Shown piece after piece: positions 25,007 through 35,110 of a DNA stretch of 46,254 bases. The translations under genes were made by a program, and so were the position numbers. This DNA is from Yinghuangia soli (GTDB taxonomy: Bacteria; Actinomycetota; Actinomycetes; Streptomycetales; Streptomycetaceae). Positions within the stretch are counted from its first letter, which is position 1; every line of letters starts with the position of its first letter. The notes beneath the pieces are model-generated. The model saw only the letters and a program-made list of their open reading frames with translations. It ran no database searches and was not told where the DNA came from. Location of the stretch: contig NZ_JAKFHA010000051.1 of assembly GCF_021502675.1 (NCBI RefSeq), positions 1 through 46,254 on the forward strand, written 5' to 3'.

Positions 25007-28000
25007 TCAGGTGGTGGCGGGCGCGTCGGCGCCCTCGGGGCCGCGGCTCTCGGCGAGCGCGGCGAGGGTGGCCGGGGTGCGGTTCGCGAACAGGTCGCGG
25101 ACGCCGAACCCGACACCCGCCTCGCGGGCCGCGCGCATGAGGCGGACCGCGGCGAGGCTGTCGCCGCCGGATTCGAAGAAGTCGTCGTCGGCGCCGACTT
25201 CGGGCACGCCGAGGATGTCGGCGAACACCGCGCACAGCACCTTCTCCGCGGGCGTCGCGGGCGCGCGGCCGGCCCCGGGGGCGGCCGCGGCGGGGGCGGG
25301 CAGCGCCTTGCGGTCGAGCTTGCCGTTCGGCATGAGCGGCAGTTCGGAGAGCGCGACGATCGCGGCGGGGACCATGTGCTCGGGCAGTTCCTGCGCGACG
25401 CGCCGGCGGGCTTGGGCGGGGTCGAACGGATCGGTCCCGACGACGACGTAGCCGATGAGGCGGCGCACGCCGGGGCGGTCCTCGCGGGCGACGACGGCTG
25501 CGGGGCGCCCGTCGGCGGCGCGCCGCAACGCGGCCTCGACCTCGCCGGGTTCGACCCGGAAGCCGCGGATCTTCACCTGGTCGTCGGTGCGACCAAGGAA
25601 CTCCAGGAGCCCGTCGGGGCGGCGGCGGACCAGGTCGCCGGTGCGGTACATGCGGTCGCCGGGCGGGCCGTGTGGGTTGGCCGCGAAGCGTTCGGCGGTC
25701 AGCTCGGGGCGGTCCAGGTAGCCGCGGGCGAGCCCGGCTCCGGCGATGTGCAACTCGCCGGGCACGCCGGGCGGTACGAGCTGCCCGGCGGCGTCGAGGA
25801 CGAGCGCGCGGCCGCCCGCGACCGGGCGTCCGACGCACGGCGCAGTGCCGGGGACGGCCCGGGCAATGAGGCTGTCCACGGTCGCCTCGGTGGGTCCGTA
25901 CAGGTTGAACGCGGCGGTCTCGGGGAGTGCGCCGAGCCGGTCCCACAGCGCGGGCGGGACGGCTTCGCCGCCGAAGCCGAGGACCGCGGGCAGCGGGGCG
26001 CCGAGGGCCTGGAGGCGGTGCAGGGTCTCGTCGAGCAGCGAGGGGGTGAGTTCGATGAAGTCGAGTGCCCGGTCGCGGATCTCGCCGGCGAGCCGGTCGG
26101 GGTCGGCGTAGGTCTCGTAGTCCAGGACGTGTACGCAGTGCCCGTCGAGGAGCCACAGCTGCGGCTGCCAGGAGGCGTCGAAGGAGAAGGACCAGGCGTG
26201 GCCGACGTGCAGGCGTTCGCGGCCGGTGCGCTCGCGGGCGGTGCGGTGCAGGTCCTCGCGGTGGCTGTGGAAGAGGTTGGCCAGGCCTTCGTGCGGGATG
26301 ACGACGCCCTTGGGGCGCCCGGTCGAGCCGGAGGTGTAGATGACGAACACGGGATGGTGCGGACGCAGCGGTGCGCGGCGCTCGGTGTCGCCGACGGGTG
26401 CGCCGGATTGCGCGGCGATGCGCTTCTCGGTTGCGGGGGAACCGAGTTCGAGGCGCGCGGTGCCGTCGGGCGCGGGCGGGACGCCGACGCCGGGGGCGGT
26501 GATCAGCGCGGTGGGGCGGGCGTCGGCGAGGACGTGGGCGAGGTGGTCGTCCGGGTAGTCGGGGTCGAGCGGGACGTAGGCGCCGCCCGCAGTGAGCACC
26601 GCGAGGATCGCGGCCATGGTGTCGGCGGAGCGGGGCAGCGCGATGCCGACCAGGGCCTCGGGGCCGACGCCTTCGGCGATGAGGACGCGGGCGAGGCGGT
26701 TCACGCGGTCGGCAAGCTGCCCGAAGGTCAGCACGGTGTCGCGGTGCGCGACGGCGGGGGCGTCCGGGTCGCGGCGTACCTGGGCCTCGAACAGGTCGGT
26801 CACCACGCCGGGTTCGCCGATGCGGGCAGGGCCGTGGCCTTGCACCAGGTCGCGCTCGTCGTCGAGCAGCATGTCGAGCAGGTGCAGCGGCGTGTCGGGG
26901 GCTTCGACGGCCTGTGCGAGGAGGTTCTCCAGGCGCTGCATGAGGCGGCGCACGGTCTCGTCGCGGAACAGCGAGGTGCGGTAGGTGGCCTCGATGGCGA
27001 AGGCGGCCTCGCCTTCGGCGCCGAGCAGGAACGCCTCGAAGGACAGGTCGAGTTGCGCGGTGCCGTTGTGGAACGTCTCCCAGGTGATGTCGAGCCCGGG
27101 CAGGGTCGGGCCGTCCATGCCCTGGGTGAGGAAGACGACGGTGGTGTCGAAGAGCGGCGAGCGGTCCAGGCGGCGCTGCACGCCGAGTTCGTCGAGGAGC
27201 TGGTCGAAGGGGACGTCCTGGTGGGCGTAGGCGCCGGAGCAGGAGGCGCGGACGCGGCCGAGGAGTTCGCGGAAGGTCGGCCGGCCGGTGAGGTCCATGC
27301 GCAGCGCGAGGGTGTTGCCGAGGTTGCCCATGATGCCGGTCAGGTCCGCGTGGTCGCGGTTGAGGGTGGGCGTGCCGATGGCGAACTCCTCGGCGCCGGT
27401 GTAGCGGTGCAGCAGGGCAGCGAGTCCGGCGACGAGGGCCATGAAGGGGGTGGCCTTCTCGGCGGCCGCGAGGGCGAGGAGCCGGGAGGTGGGGGCGGCG
27501 GCGATGCGGTGGGTGTGCCGGGCGCCGTCGCTGTCGGCGTCGGCGCGGCGTTCGAAGTCGGTGGGGAGTTCGACGCGGCCGGGTTCGGGGGTGAGGCGCT
27601 CGCGCCAGTACGCCGTCTGGGCGCGGTCCGGTTCCTGCTCCCATCGGGTGCGGTGCCAGGCGGCGAAGTCGGCATAGCTCACCGGGGGTTGCGGTGCGGG
27701 TGCGGCGCCGTCGAGTTCGGCGCGGTAGGCGTCCTCGAGTTCGCGGGAGAGCACGCCGAAGGTCATGCCGTCCCAGGCGATGTGCTGGACGGACATGATC
27801 AGGACGTGCCGGGCGCCGGCGAGGCGGGCCGCGACCAGCCGCAGCGGGCTGTCGGCGGTGAGGTCGAAGGGCTCGCGTCCGGTGGCGCGGGCGAGGGCGG
27901 CGAGTTCGTCCTCCTGCGCGGCGCCCGCCAGGTGGGTGAGGTCGGCGTCGCGCCAGGAGGGCCGGAGGTCGTCGAGGACGACCTGGTACGGGCTGCCGTC

Positions 28001-28327
28001 CGGGTCCACGCGGTACACCGTGCGCAGGACTTCCTGCCGGACCGCGACGCGGTCGAAGGCGCGGCGCAGCAGGTCCGGGGCGAGCGGGCCGTAGATGCGC
28101 AGCATGATGCAGACGTTGAAGGCGGCGCCGGCGGGGTCGACCTGGTGGGTGAACCACATGCGCTGCTGGGCGAAGGACAGCGGGGTGGCGGCGCCGGCGG
28201 GCCGGGCGGGTATGGATGCGCGGCCGGCGGCGCGGGCGACGCCGCGCTCTTCGAGCAGCCGCTGCAGCAGGGCGCGCTTTCGCTCGGCGGCGCCGGGCGC
28301 GGGCGCGGTGGCGGCGTCGGGACTCAT
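25007..28327 (-). CDS. NRPS: condensation - adenylation - PCP
   Basis: A 1106-residue one-module synthetase from ATG 28327 (AAGGAG five bases upstream). The condensation domain (about 48-480) has QHIAWDG in place of HHxxxDG, keeping catalytic His182 and Asp186. The adenylation domain has YTSGSTGRPKG, YGPTE and NGKLDRKAL; the carrier is ESGGDSL with Ser1057. No epimerase, thioesterase or reductase domain follows. My GrsA alignment gives the code DAQELFLVDK; Glu278 and Asp331 also occur in ornithine codes, so a cationic side chain is plausible, which suits the ornithine/lysine N-monooxygenase nearby. It probably extends the salicyl-azoline from the downstream-encoded synthetase. No MbtH-like helper gene is present. 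Confidence 0.9.
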   Translation of the reverse strand: MSPDAATAPAPGAAERKRALLQRLLEERGVARAAGRASIPARPAGAATPLSFAQQRMWFTHQVDPAGAAFNVCIMLRIYGPLAPDLLRRAFDRVAVRQEVLRTVYRVDPDGSPYQVVLDDLRPSWRDADLTHLAGAAQEDELAALARATGREPFDLTADSPLRLVAARLAGARHVLIMSVQHIAWDGMTFGVLSRELEDAYRAELDGAAPAPQPPVSYADFAAWHRTRWEQEPDRAQTAYWRERLTPEPGRVELPTDFERRADADSDGARHTHRIAAAPTSRLLALAAAEKATPFMALVAGLAALLHRYTGAEEFAIGTPTLNRDHADLTGIMGNLGNTLALRMDLTGRPTFRELLGRVRASCSGAYAHQDVPFDQLLDELGVQRRLDRSPLFDTTVVFLTQGMDGPTLPGLDITWETFHNGTAQLDLSFEAFLLGAEGEAAFAIEATYRTSLFRDETVRRLMQRLENLLAQAVEAPDTPLHLLDMLLDDERDLVQGHGPARIGEPGVVTDLFEAQVRRDPDAPAVAHRDTVLTFGQLADRVNRLARVLIAEGVGPEALVGIALPRSADTMAAILAVLTAGGAYVPLDPDYPDDHLAHVLADARPTALITAPGVGVPPAPDGTARLELGSPATEKRIAAQSGAPVGDTERRAPLRPHHPVFVIYTSGSTGRPKGVVIPHEGLANLFHSHREDLHRTARERTGRERLHVGHAWSFSFDASWQPQLWLLDGHCVHVLDYETYADPDRLAGEIRDRALDFIELTPSLLDETLHRLQALGAPLPAVLGFGGEAVPPALWDRLGALPETAAFNLYGPTEATVDSLIARAVPGTAPCVGRPVAGGRALVLDAAGQLVPPGVPGELHIAGAGLARGYLDRPELTAERFAANPHGPPGDRMYRTGDLVRRRPDGLLEFLGRTDDQVKIRGFRVEPGEVEAALRRAADGRPAAVVAREDRPGVRRLIGYVVVGTDPFDPAQARRRVAQELPEHMVPAAIVALSELPLMPNGKLDRKALPAPAAAAPGAGRAPATPAEKVLCAVFADILGVPEVGADDDFFESGGDSLAAVRLMRAAREAGVGFGVRDLFANRTPATLAALAESRGPEGADAPATT

Positions 28328-28374
28328 CACGGCTCCTTGGGAGGTGCGGGGCGGCGGGCGCCGGGGCGCGGCGG

Positions 28375-28412
28375 GCCGGTCCCGGGCGGCGGGCGGGCGG
28401 CCCGGGACCGGC
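28375..28412 (-). terminator. Intercistronic hairpin (partial terminator or mRNA-end protector)
   Basis: A perfect 13-bp stem (28375-28387 with 28400-28412) with a 12-nt loop lies 35 bp after the binding-lipoprotein stop and before the first synthetase gene on the same strand. Such a hairpin can keep the lipoprotein message more abundant than the long synthetase transcript. A 14-bp direct repeat (28413-28426 and 28441-28454) flanks the lipoprotein stop. Confidence 0.55.
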
Positions 28413-28446
28413 GGCGGATCAGGAGGGGCTCAGCGGATTCGGCGGA

Positions 28447-29523
28447 TCAGGAGGCGCCGAGCGCCATTTCGAGCTTGGGCAGGATCTGGTCGATCGCCCA
28501 TTCGACGTTGAGCACGCCGGGCGAGATGAGCGCGAAGGCCTGCGCGGAGTCGACGGTGATGTAGCGGCCTTCCTTGACCGCGGGGATGTTCGAGAAGACC
28601 GCGTTGGCCTCGAAGGTCTTCTGCGCGTCGGCGGACGGGAAGAACATCACGACGAGTCCGGCGTCGATCGTGTCGAGGCGCTCGGCGCTGACCTCGCGCT
28701 TGGCGCCCAGCGCGGTGACCTTGGGGTCGAGTTGCAGGCCGAACGCGGCGAACATGCGGGCGGACGCCTCGTTCGGGTCGGTGACCGTGGGGATCTGGGC
28801 GAGCGAGCCGCCTTGCGTGAAGGTGAACGTCTTGCCGTTCCACGACGGGTGCTTGGCGCGGATCTCGGCGAACTTGGCCTCGACCCGGGCGATCGCCGCG
28901 GCGGCTTCCTTCTCGGTGCCCAGGGCCTTGCCGATGAGCTGGGTCTGCTGCTGCCAGGTGTCCTGGAACGCGGCGGCGCCCTCGTAGGTGATGACCGGCG
29001 CGATCTTGGAGAGCTTCGCGTAGTCGTCGGCGGCGGCGCGGTGCTGCCCGGCCAGGATCAGGTCGGGCTTGAGCGCGGCGATCTGCTCGATGTCGACCTT
29101 GTTGGCCTCGATCAGCGTGGGCTTCTTGCCGTTCAGCTTGGGGACGATCCACGGGTCGATGCCGTCGGGGGCGCCGACCGCCTTGGGCATGCCGACGGGG
29201 ACGACGCCGGAGGCGATGGCGGCGTCCGCGGTGCCGGTGGGGAACCCGACGGTGACGATGCGCTCGGGGCGCCTGGGGATCACCACGTCGCCGAGGGCCG
29301 TCTTGACGGTCCGCGGGAAGGCCGCCGCGGTCTCGGTGCCCGGTGCGCCGGACGACGGGCTGCCCGCGGCGGGCACTGCGGTCTTGGGGTCGTCGGCCTC
29401 CGAGCAGCCGGCCGCCAGCAGCGCGGCGGCCACCGCGACCACGACGAGGGGTCTGCGGCGGTGCCGGCCGAAACGCGGCGCCGGTGCGGCGTTCCGGTCG
29501 GAGGGGAGAGAGGACATGGGCAT
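28447..29523 (-). CDS. Siderophore-binding ABC lipoprotein
   Basis: A 358-residue class III substrate-binding protein from ATG 29523 (GGAG seven bases upstream). After a basic start (RFGRHRRRP) a hydrophobic core ends in the lipobox LLAAGC, so the protein is anchored outside the membrane. The mature part has the two-lobe FhuD/FepB pattern: PERIVTVGFPTGTADAAIASG, KVDIEQIAALKPDLILA, and a long connecting helix around DTWQQQTQLIGKALG. It should capture the ferri-siderophore and hand it to the FecCD permeases in the same operon. It is the first gene after the 29561 iron box, so it should be the most strongly iron-repressed. Confidence 0.92.
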   Translation of the reverse strand: MPMSSLPSDRNAAPAPRFGRHRRRPLVVVAVAAALLAAGCSEADDPKTAVPAAGSPSSGAPGTETAAAFPRTVKTALGDVVIPRRPERIVTVGFPTGTADAAIASGVVPVGMPKAVGAPDGIDPWIVPKLNGKKPTLIEANKVDIEQIAALKPDLILAGQHRAAADDYAKLSKIAPVITYEGAAAFQDTWQQQTQLIGKALGTEKEAAAAIARVEAKFAEIRAKHPSWNGKTFTFTQGGSLAQIPTVTDPNEASARMFAAFGLQLDPKVTALGAKREVSAERLDTIDAGLVVMFFPSADAQKTFEANAVFSNIPAVKEGRYITVDSAQAFALISPGVLNVEWAIDQILPKLEMALGAS

Positions 29524-29560
29524 GGTGAGCTCCGGGCAGGCAGGGGAAGCGAGGAGTAAA

Positions 29561-29579
29561 TTAGGTTAGCCTAACCTAA
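29561..29579. promoter_or_regulatory. Iron box inside a 43-bp near-perfect palindrome
   Basis: TTAGGTTAGCCTAACCTAA is a consensus DmdR/IdeR box between the divergent operon (lipoprotein and synthetases) and the salicylate ligase gene. The symmetry continues outward on both sides to 29549 and 29591, with only one mismatched pair (29560/29580) around the central C29570. Confidence 0.92.
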
Positions 29580-29623
29580 CTTACTCCTCGCGAACAGCCG
29601 CCTGCCCGGAGGTCGATCCACCG

Positions 29624-31264
<1,641 letters not shown>

Positions 31265-31281
31265 CCGGCTCTCGAAACGCG

Positions 31282-31322
31282 TGTGCGGCCTGCTCCACCA
31301 CACAGGTGGGGCAGGCCGCACA
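31282..31322. terminator. Strong bidirectional hairpin terminator
   Basis: An 18-bp stem with one G-T pair (31282-31299 with 31305-31322) and an ACACA loop lies between the convergent ligase and N-monooxygenase genes. Confidence 0.85.
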
Positions 31323-31345
31323 GGCATCGGCGGGCGGGTCGGCGA

Positions 31346-32770
31346 TCAGGCCAGGGGCGCCGGCGGGCGGCCGTCCCGGTCGCCGGACGGAGCGTCCACG
31401 CCCGCGCCGAGGGCCGGGCTGCCGCGGTGTTCGCAGACGGAGGCGAGGATCTCGCCGGCGCGTACCGCGATGTTGGACAGGAGCGTGGAGCCGAGCCCGT
31501 GGGTGTGCTCGGTCGCGCCCTGGAGGTAGATGCCGGCGCCGACGTGCTGCTCGGTCGCCACGCGGTAGTCGCGGCCGACCCGCGGCTGCCCGGTGGTGTC
31601 GCGGAGGCAGGCGTCGGCCTCGCCGGCGAGGAGGGTGAGAGCGTCGCCGGGGCGGTAGCCGGTGGCGTACACGACGACGTCGGCGGCGAGCGTCTCGGTC
31701 TTGCCGGTGGGCAGGAACTCGATGTCGACGTCGGCGCCTTCGCGGCGGGCCCGGATCTCGGCGACCCGGCTGGCGTGGCGGATGAACAGGCGCCGCTCGC
31801 CGAGCACGTCCTCTTCGTACACGCGCCGGTACAGGTCCGTGATGAGGTCGCCGTCGACGACCGAGTAGTTCGTGTTGCGGTGGTACGCGGTCAGCAGCTG
31901 CTTGACGTCCTCAGGGGCCTCGAAGTACTGGTCCACGGCCTCGGGGTCGAAGATGCGGTTGGCGAACGGGCTGTCGTCCGCGGGGGCGTAGCCGTACCGG
32001 GCGAAGACCGCGTGCACCTCGGCTCCGGGGAAGCGGCGGTGCAGGTAGTCCGCGGCCTCGGCGGCGCTCTGGCCGGAGCCGACCACGACGGCGGTGCGAA
32101 CCGTGGTGGGGTCGGTGGCCGCGACGTCGGGGACCAGGGTCGCGCTGTGCCATACGCGTTCCGACCGGGTGACGCCGTCCGGCAGGCGCGGGCTGAGCCC
32201 GGGGGCGAGCACGACGTTGCGGGTGCGGTGGCGGCGCTCCGGCTCGCCGTCCTCGCGGGGCGCCACGACCACGTCGAACGCGGTGACGTGGCCGTCCGCC
32301 AGGACCGGTTCCACGGCGATCACTCGGGCGTCGTAGCGGACGAGGTGGCCCAGGCGCCCGGCGGCCCATTCGAGGTACGCGTGGAACTGGGCGCGCAGCG
32401 GGAAGAGCGCCTTGTGGTTGATGAAGTCGATCAGCCGGCCGGTGCCGTGCAGGTACGACACGAAGCTGAAGTCGCTGGTCGGGTTGCGGACCGTGGCGAG
32501 GTCCTTGAGGAAGGACACCTGCATGGTCGCGCCGTCCACCAGCATGCCCCGGTGCCAGCCGAACTCCGGCTGATTCTCCAGGAACATCGCCTCGACGCGC
32601 CGGGGCCCGGCGCTCGCGTTGTACTCCTCGACGGCGACGGCGAGCGCCAGGTTCGAGGGGCCGAATCCGACGCCTATGAGGTCGTACACGGTTGTCTCCG
32701 CCACCTTCGTATCGGTCGGGACCAGCAGGAAAGCGGGCAGGCCGGACTGCGGCCCGTCGAGACCGGCCAT
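31346..32770 (-). CDS. L-ornithine/L-lysine N-monooxygenase
   Basis: A 474-residue flavin enzyme of the PvdA/SidA/IucD family that hydroxylates the side-chain amine of Orn or Lys with NADPH and O2, giving the precursor of a hydroxamate iron ligand. FAD binding is in VGFGPSNLALAV, NADPH binding in VVGSGQSAAEAA, and the C-terminal family motif is ATGYRPGD followed by THGLGSTLLSNIAVRAGEI. The segment MQVSFLKDLATVRNPTSDFS resembles ornithine enzymes, but Lys cannot be excluded by eye. ATG 32770 is used; GTG 32704 would start nearer the FAD fold. The iron box at 32793 lies 23 bp upstream. Confidence 0.9.
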   Translation of the reverse strand: MAGLDGPQSGLPAFLLVPTDTKVAETTVYDLIGVGFGPSNLALAVAVEEYNASAGPRRVEAMFLENQPEFGWHRGMLVDGATMQVSFLKDLATVRNPTSDFSFVSYLHGTGRLIDFINHKALFPLRAQFHAYLEWAAGRLGHLVRYDARVIAVEPVLADGHVTAFDVVVAPREDGEPERRHRTRNVVLAPGLSPRLPDGVTRSERVWHSATLVPDVAATDPTTVRTAVVVGSGQSAAEAADYLHRRFPGAEVHAVFARYGYAPADDSPFANRIFDPEAVDQYFEAPEDVKQLLTAYHRNTNYSVVDGDLITDLYRRVYEEDVLGERRLFIRHASRVAEIRARREGADVDIEFLPTGKTETLAADVVVYATGYRPGDALTLLAGEADACLRDTTGQPRVGRDYRVATEQHVGAGIYLQGATEHTHGLGSTLLSNIAVRAGEILASVCEHRGSPALGAGVDAPSGDRDGRPPAPLA

Positions 32771-32792
32771 GCCGGCACGCCCGCCCTGAAAC

Positions 32793-32811
32793 TAAGGTTA
32801 GGCTAACCTAA
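32793..32811. promoter_or_regulatory. Iron box (DmdR/IdeR operator)
   Basis: TAAGGTTAGGCTAACCTAA, immediately upstream of the N-monooxygenase gene. It is the exact reverse complement of the box at 16640. Confidence 0.9.
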
Positions 32812-32825
32812 CTTTATTGCGACTG

Positions 32826-34247
32826 TCACCCGTCACGGGGCATACGGGGTCCGGGGAGGCCGCCGCGGCCGGACCGGGCGACGATGGCAGAGACGACGGG
32901 CAAGGCCGGTGAAGACGCGAGAAGCGCCGTGGGCCCCCCCCCCCGCCGGCGGGGGGGGGACCGGGCGCCCAACCGCCGGGGGGATCGGGGCTGCGAGCTG
33001 CGGACCGGTCCCGGGGAGTCGACCCGGTCGCGGGTGCCGGTGAGCCATGCGGAGGCGACCGCGGCGGCGAAGGCCGCGACGGTGTCGTCGGTGTCCGGCG
33101 GCGTCTCGCCGTCGCCCGAGTCCCGTGCGGAGTCGGCCGCGACGATGTCCGCGGCCACCGCGGCCTCGGGTCGCTCGTCCACGGCGCCGGCCTCGGGGCC
33201 CGCCCCGAGCTGCGACTCCCAGGGCGCCGAACCCGTCTGGCGCAGCAGGCCGATCACGTCCGCGGCGACGGGCGGCGGGTCGGTCCAGCACGAGGCGTGC
33301 TCGTAGAGCACCTGCCCGGCGGCCCGCTCGCGCAGGGAGCGCTGCGTGTCCTCGTCGAGGTCGCCGATCCGGTACGCCACGACAAGCGTGCCGCCGCGGC
33401 CCGGCTCGTACGGGACGGCCGGCAGGCCGAGCACCTCGGCCGCGGCGAGGCCCATGATGCGGGCGCCCCGCTCGTCGGGCAGCGACACCGCGGAAGGCGT
33501 GCGGCCGGCCGCGGCGAGGATCAGCCGCAGCCGTGCCAGGCCGGACCGGCAGGACGCGAAGGAGTCCTGCTGGAAGGCGTACCGGCCGGTCATGCCCTGC
33601 GCGAAGCCGAACGGCGAGAGCTCCGCGAGGATGCCGCCGGTGAGGGTGAACTGCCAGCCGCGCAGGTCGGTTTCGTCCAGTCCTCCGGCCCGCTGCGCGG
33701 CATCGGCGCGGACCAGCATGCGCTGCAGGCGGCCGTGCGCCCAGGACCACTTGTCGTCGCCGGGTGCGTCCAGGGCCGCGAACGCGCGGCGTGCGCGGTC
33801 CGCGTCGCCGGCCAGCAGGCGGTTGTAGGCGACCAGGTAGCGTTCCGGCCAGTCGGGCAGGTCGGGCCCGGCATCATCCAGAAGGTCCGCCGCGTCGCGG
33901 TGCCGATGCGTGTTCTCGTAGGCCGCGCCGAGTTCGGCGCGGGCCGCGCGGGAGTCGGGCACCAGGCGCACGGCCTCGCGCAGCGCGGGGATCGCGGCGA
34001 AGGCGATGCCGTGTTCCAGGCACGCGTAGCCGAAGTCGTACAGCCGCTGCGGCTCGCCGGGCTCCGCGGCCAGGCCGCGCCCGGCCTCGTCGAGTTCGGC
34101 GAATCCGGCCGCGTCGGCGGCTTTGGCGACCACTTTCGCCAGGTCGGGGAGGGGGATCTGCTCTGCGGTGAAGCGCAGGTGCCGCATGACCCCGCCGATG
34201 TCACCTGCTTCGACCAACTGCCATGCAGTGTCCAGTTCTGTAGTCAT
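32826..34247 (-). CDS. TPR-like protein with uncertain 3' end
   Basis: A 473-residue protein from ATG 34247 (GGAAG nine bases upstream). Residues about 60-170 contain helical pairs like tetratricopeptide repeats (LYDFGYACLEHGIAFAAIPA, ARAELGAAYENTHRHRDAA, RYLVAYNRLLAGDADRARRA). A globular segment follows (SPFGFAQGMTGRYAFQQDS ... RLILAAAGRTPSAV). The last 70 or so residues are Arg/Pro-rich and unlike the rest, and are read through a C/G homopolymer palindrome at 32934-32959. Either the true stop was lost by a frameshift in that tract or the tail is non-homologous. It ends next to the N-monooxygenase iron box but has no evident siderophore role. Confidence 0.65.
   Translation of the reverse strand: MTTELDTAWQLVEAGDIGGVMRHLRFTAEQIPLPDLAKVVAKAADAAGFAELDEAGRGLAAEPGEPQRLYDFGYACLEHGIAFAAIPALREAVRLVPDSRAARAELGAAYENTHRHRDAADLLDDAGPDLPDWPERYLVAYNRLLAGDADRARRAFAALDAPGDDKWSWAHGRLQRMLVRADAAQRAGGLDETDLRGWQFTLTGGILAELSPFGFAQGMTGRYAFQQDSFASCRSGLARLRLILAAAGRTPSAVSLPDERGARIMGLAAAEVLGLPAVPYEPGRGGTLVVAYRIGDLDEDTQRSLRERAAGQVLYEHASCWTDPPPVAADVIGLLRQTGSAPWESQLGAGPEAGAVDERPEAAVAADIVAADSARDSGDGETPPDTDDTVAAFAAAVASAWLTGTRDRVDSPGPVRSSQPRSPRRLGARSPPRRRGGGPTALLASSPALPVVSAIVARSGRGGLPGPRMPRDG
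32934..32959. repeat. Poly-C/poly-G palindrome
   Basis: Eleven C, then GCCGGC, then nine G. Positions 32936-32959 form a perfect 24-bp palindrome. It lies within the annotated 3' end of the TPR-like gene and could be its terminator, or a tract liable to sequencing or replication slippage. Confidence 0.85.
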
Positions 34248-34368
34248 CGGCACGAGCTTCCGCGAACCCGTGCACCGCCCGCAACCGGAATTCCGCCCGT
34301 GCGGCGGCCGCCGAGGTGCTCGGCTTCGCTGGCGGCGTGCTGCGGCCTGCGGGCTGTATGTTGAGCCG

Positions 34369-35034
34369 GTGACCGGGGTGAAGTCGGGTGGCGCAGGCGC
34401 GGCGGGGGGCCGCCGGATCCGCGGGTTGGACGCCGAGGAGCGGCGCGCCCGGCGGCGGGACGATCTGCTGGACGCGGCGCTGGAGTTGTTCTCCGCGCAG
34501 GGCTACCAGGACACCTCGATCGAGCAGATCTGCAAGCAGGCGTACGTGGGGACCAAGAGCTTCTACGAGGTCTTCACGGCCAAAGAGGCCCTGTACCTGG
34601 CACTGCTCGACCGCATCGTCGCGGACGTCACCGCGCGCCTCACCGCCGCCCTCGACGCGCTCGCCGACGACGAGGACGAGACGCAGGCCGCGCGCTCGCT
34701 GATCCGCCAGTTCGCGGACGCCTTCGTGGACGATGTGCGGGTGGCCCGCGTGACGTTCGGCGAGGGCCGCGCGGTCACCCCGCTGGCCGAGGTGCACCGG
34801 CGGACGAACCGCCGGTGGGCGGCGGGCTTCGTGGAGACGGTGTGGGCCCGGCTCGGCGTCGCGACCGGGCCGCACGCGCACATGGTGGCGATGGGCCTGA
34901 TCGGCGGGCTGTTCGACATCATCGCGGACTGGCTGCTGGACGCCGACACCGCGCGCCCCGCCGACCGCGCCGCGCTCCAGGACGGCCTGGACCACTTCTA
35001 CCTGGTGGTCAGTTCCGGCCTCGGCGCCCGCTGA
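34369..35034 (+). CDS. TetR-family regulator
   Basis: A 221-residue regulator called from GTG 34369; a second in-frame GTG at 34378 is equally possible and a TATGTT just upstream suggests a leaderless transcript. After a basic arm (RRIRGLDAEERRARRRDDLLDAAL) comes a TetR helix-turn-helix (TSIEQICKQAYVGTKSFYEVFTAKEALYLALL). The C-terminal ligand domain is all-helical and includes RVARVTFGEGRAVTPLAEVH. It stands just before the secreted lipase gene on the same strand, with two palindromes between them, so it may control the lipase. Confidence 0.85.
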   Translation: MTGVKSGGAGAAGGRRIRGLDAEERRARRRDDLLDAALELFSAQGYQDTSIEQICKQAYVGTKSFYEVFTAKEALYLALLDRIVADVTARLTAALDALADDEDETQAARSLIRQFADAFVDDVRVARVTFGEGRAVTPLAEVHRRTNRRWAAGFVETVWARLGVATGPHAHMVAMGLIGGLFDIIADWLLDADTARPADRAALQDGLDHFYLVVSSGLGAR

Positions 35035-35110
35035 CACTTCGCCGTCCCCGCCGCCGCGGCAAGCCCGTTCGGGGTGGCTGCATCCGTACGGCCGCTTTTG
35101 GAAACGATGC

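Noticed and set aside
21332-28564. Plus-strand open frame of 2410 codons opposite both synthetases
   Set aside because: Gly/Val/Glu-rich antisense shadow; the minus strand carries complete C, Cy, A and PCP motifs in the same region.
32826-34247. TPR-like gene as part of the siderophore regulon
   Set aside because: It is transcribed toward the iron box at 32793, its promoter lies at the other end near 34260 where no iron box is seen, and it has no siderophore domain.
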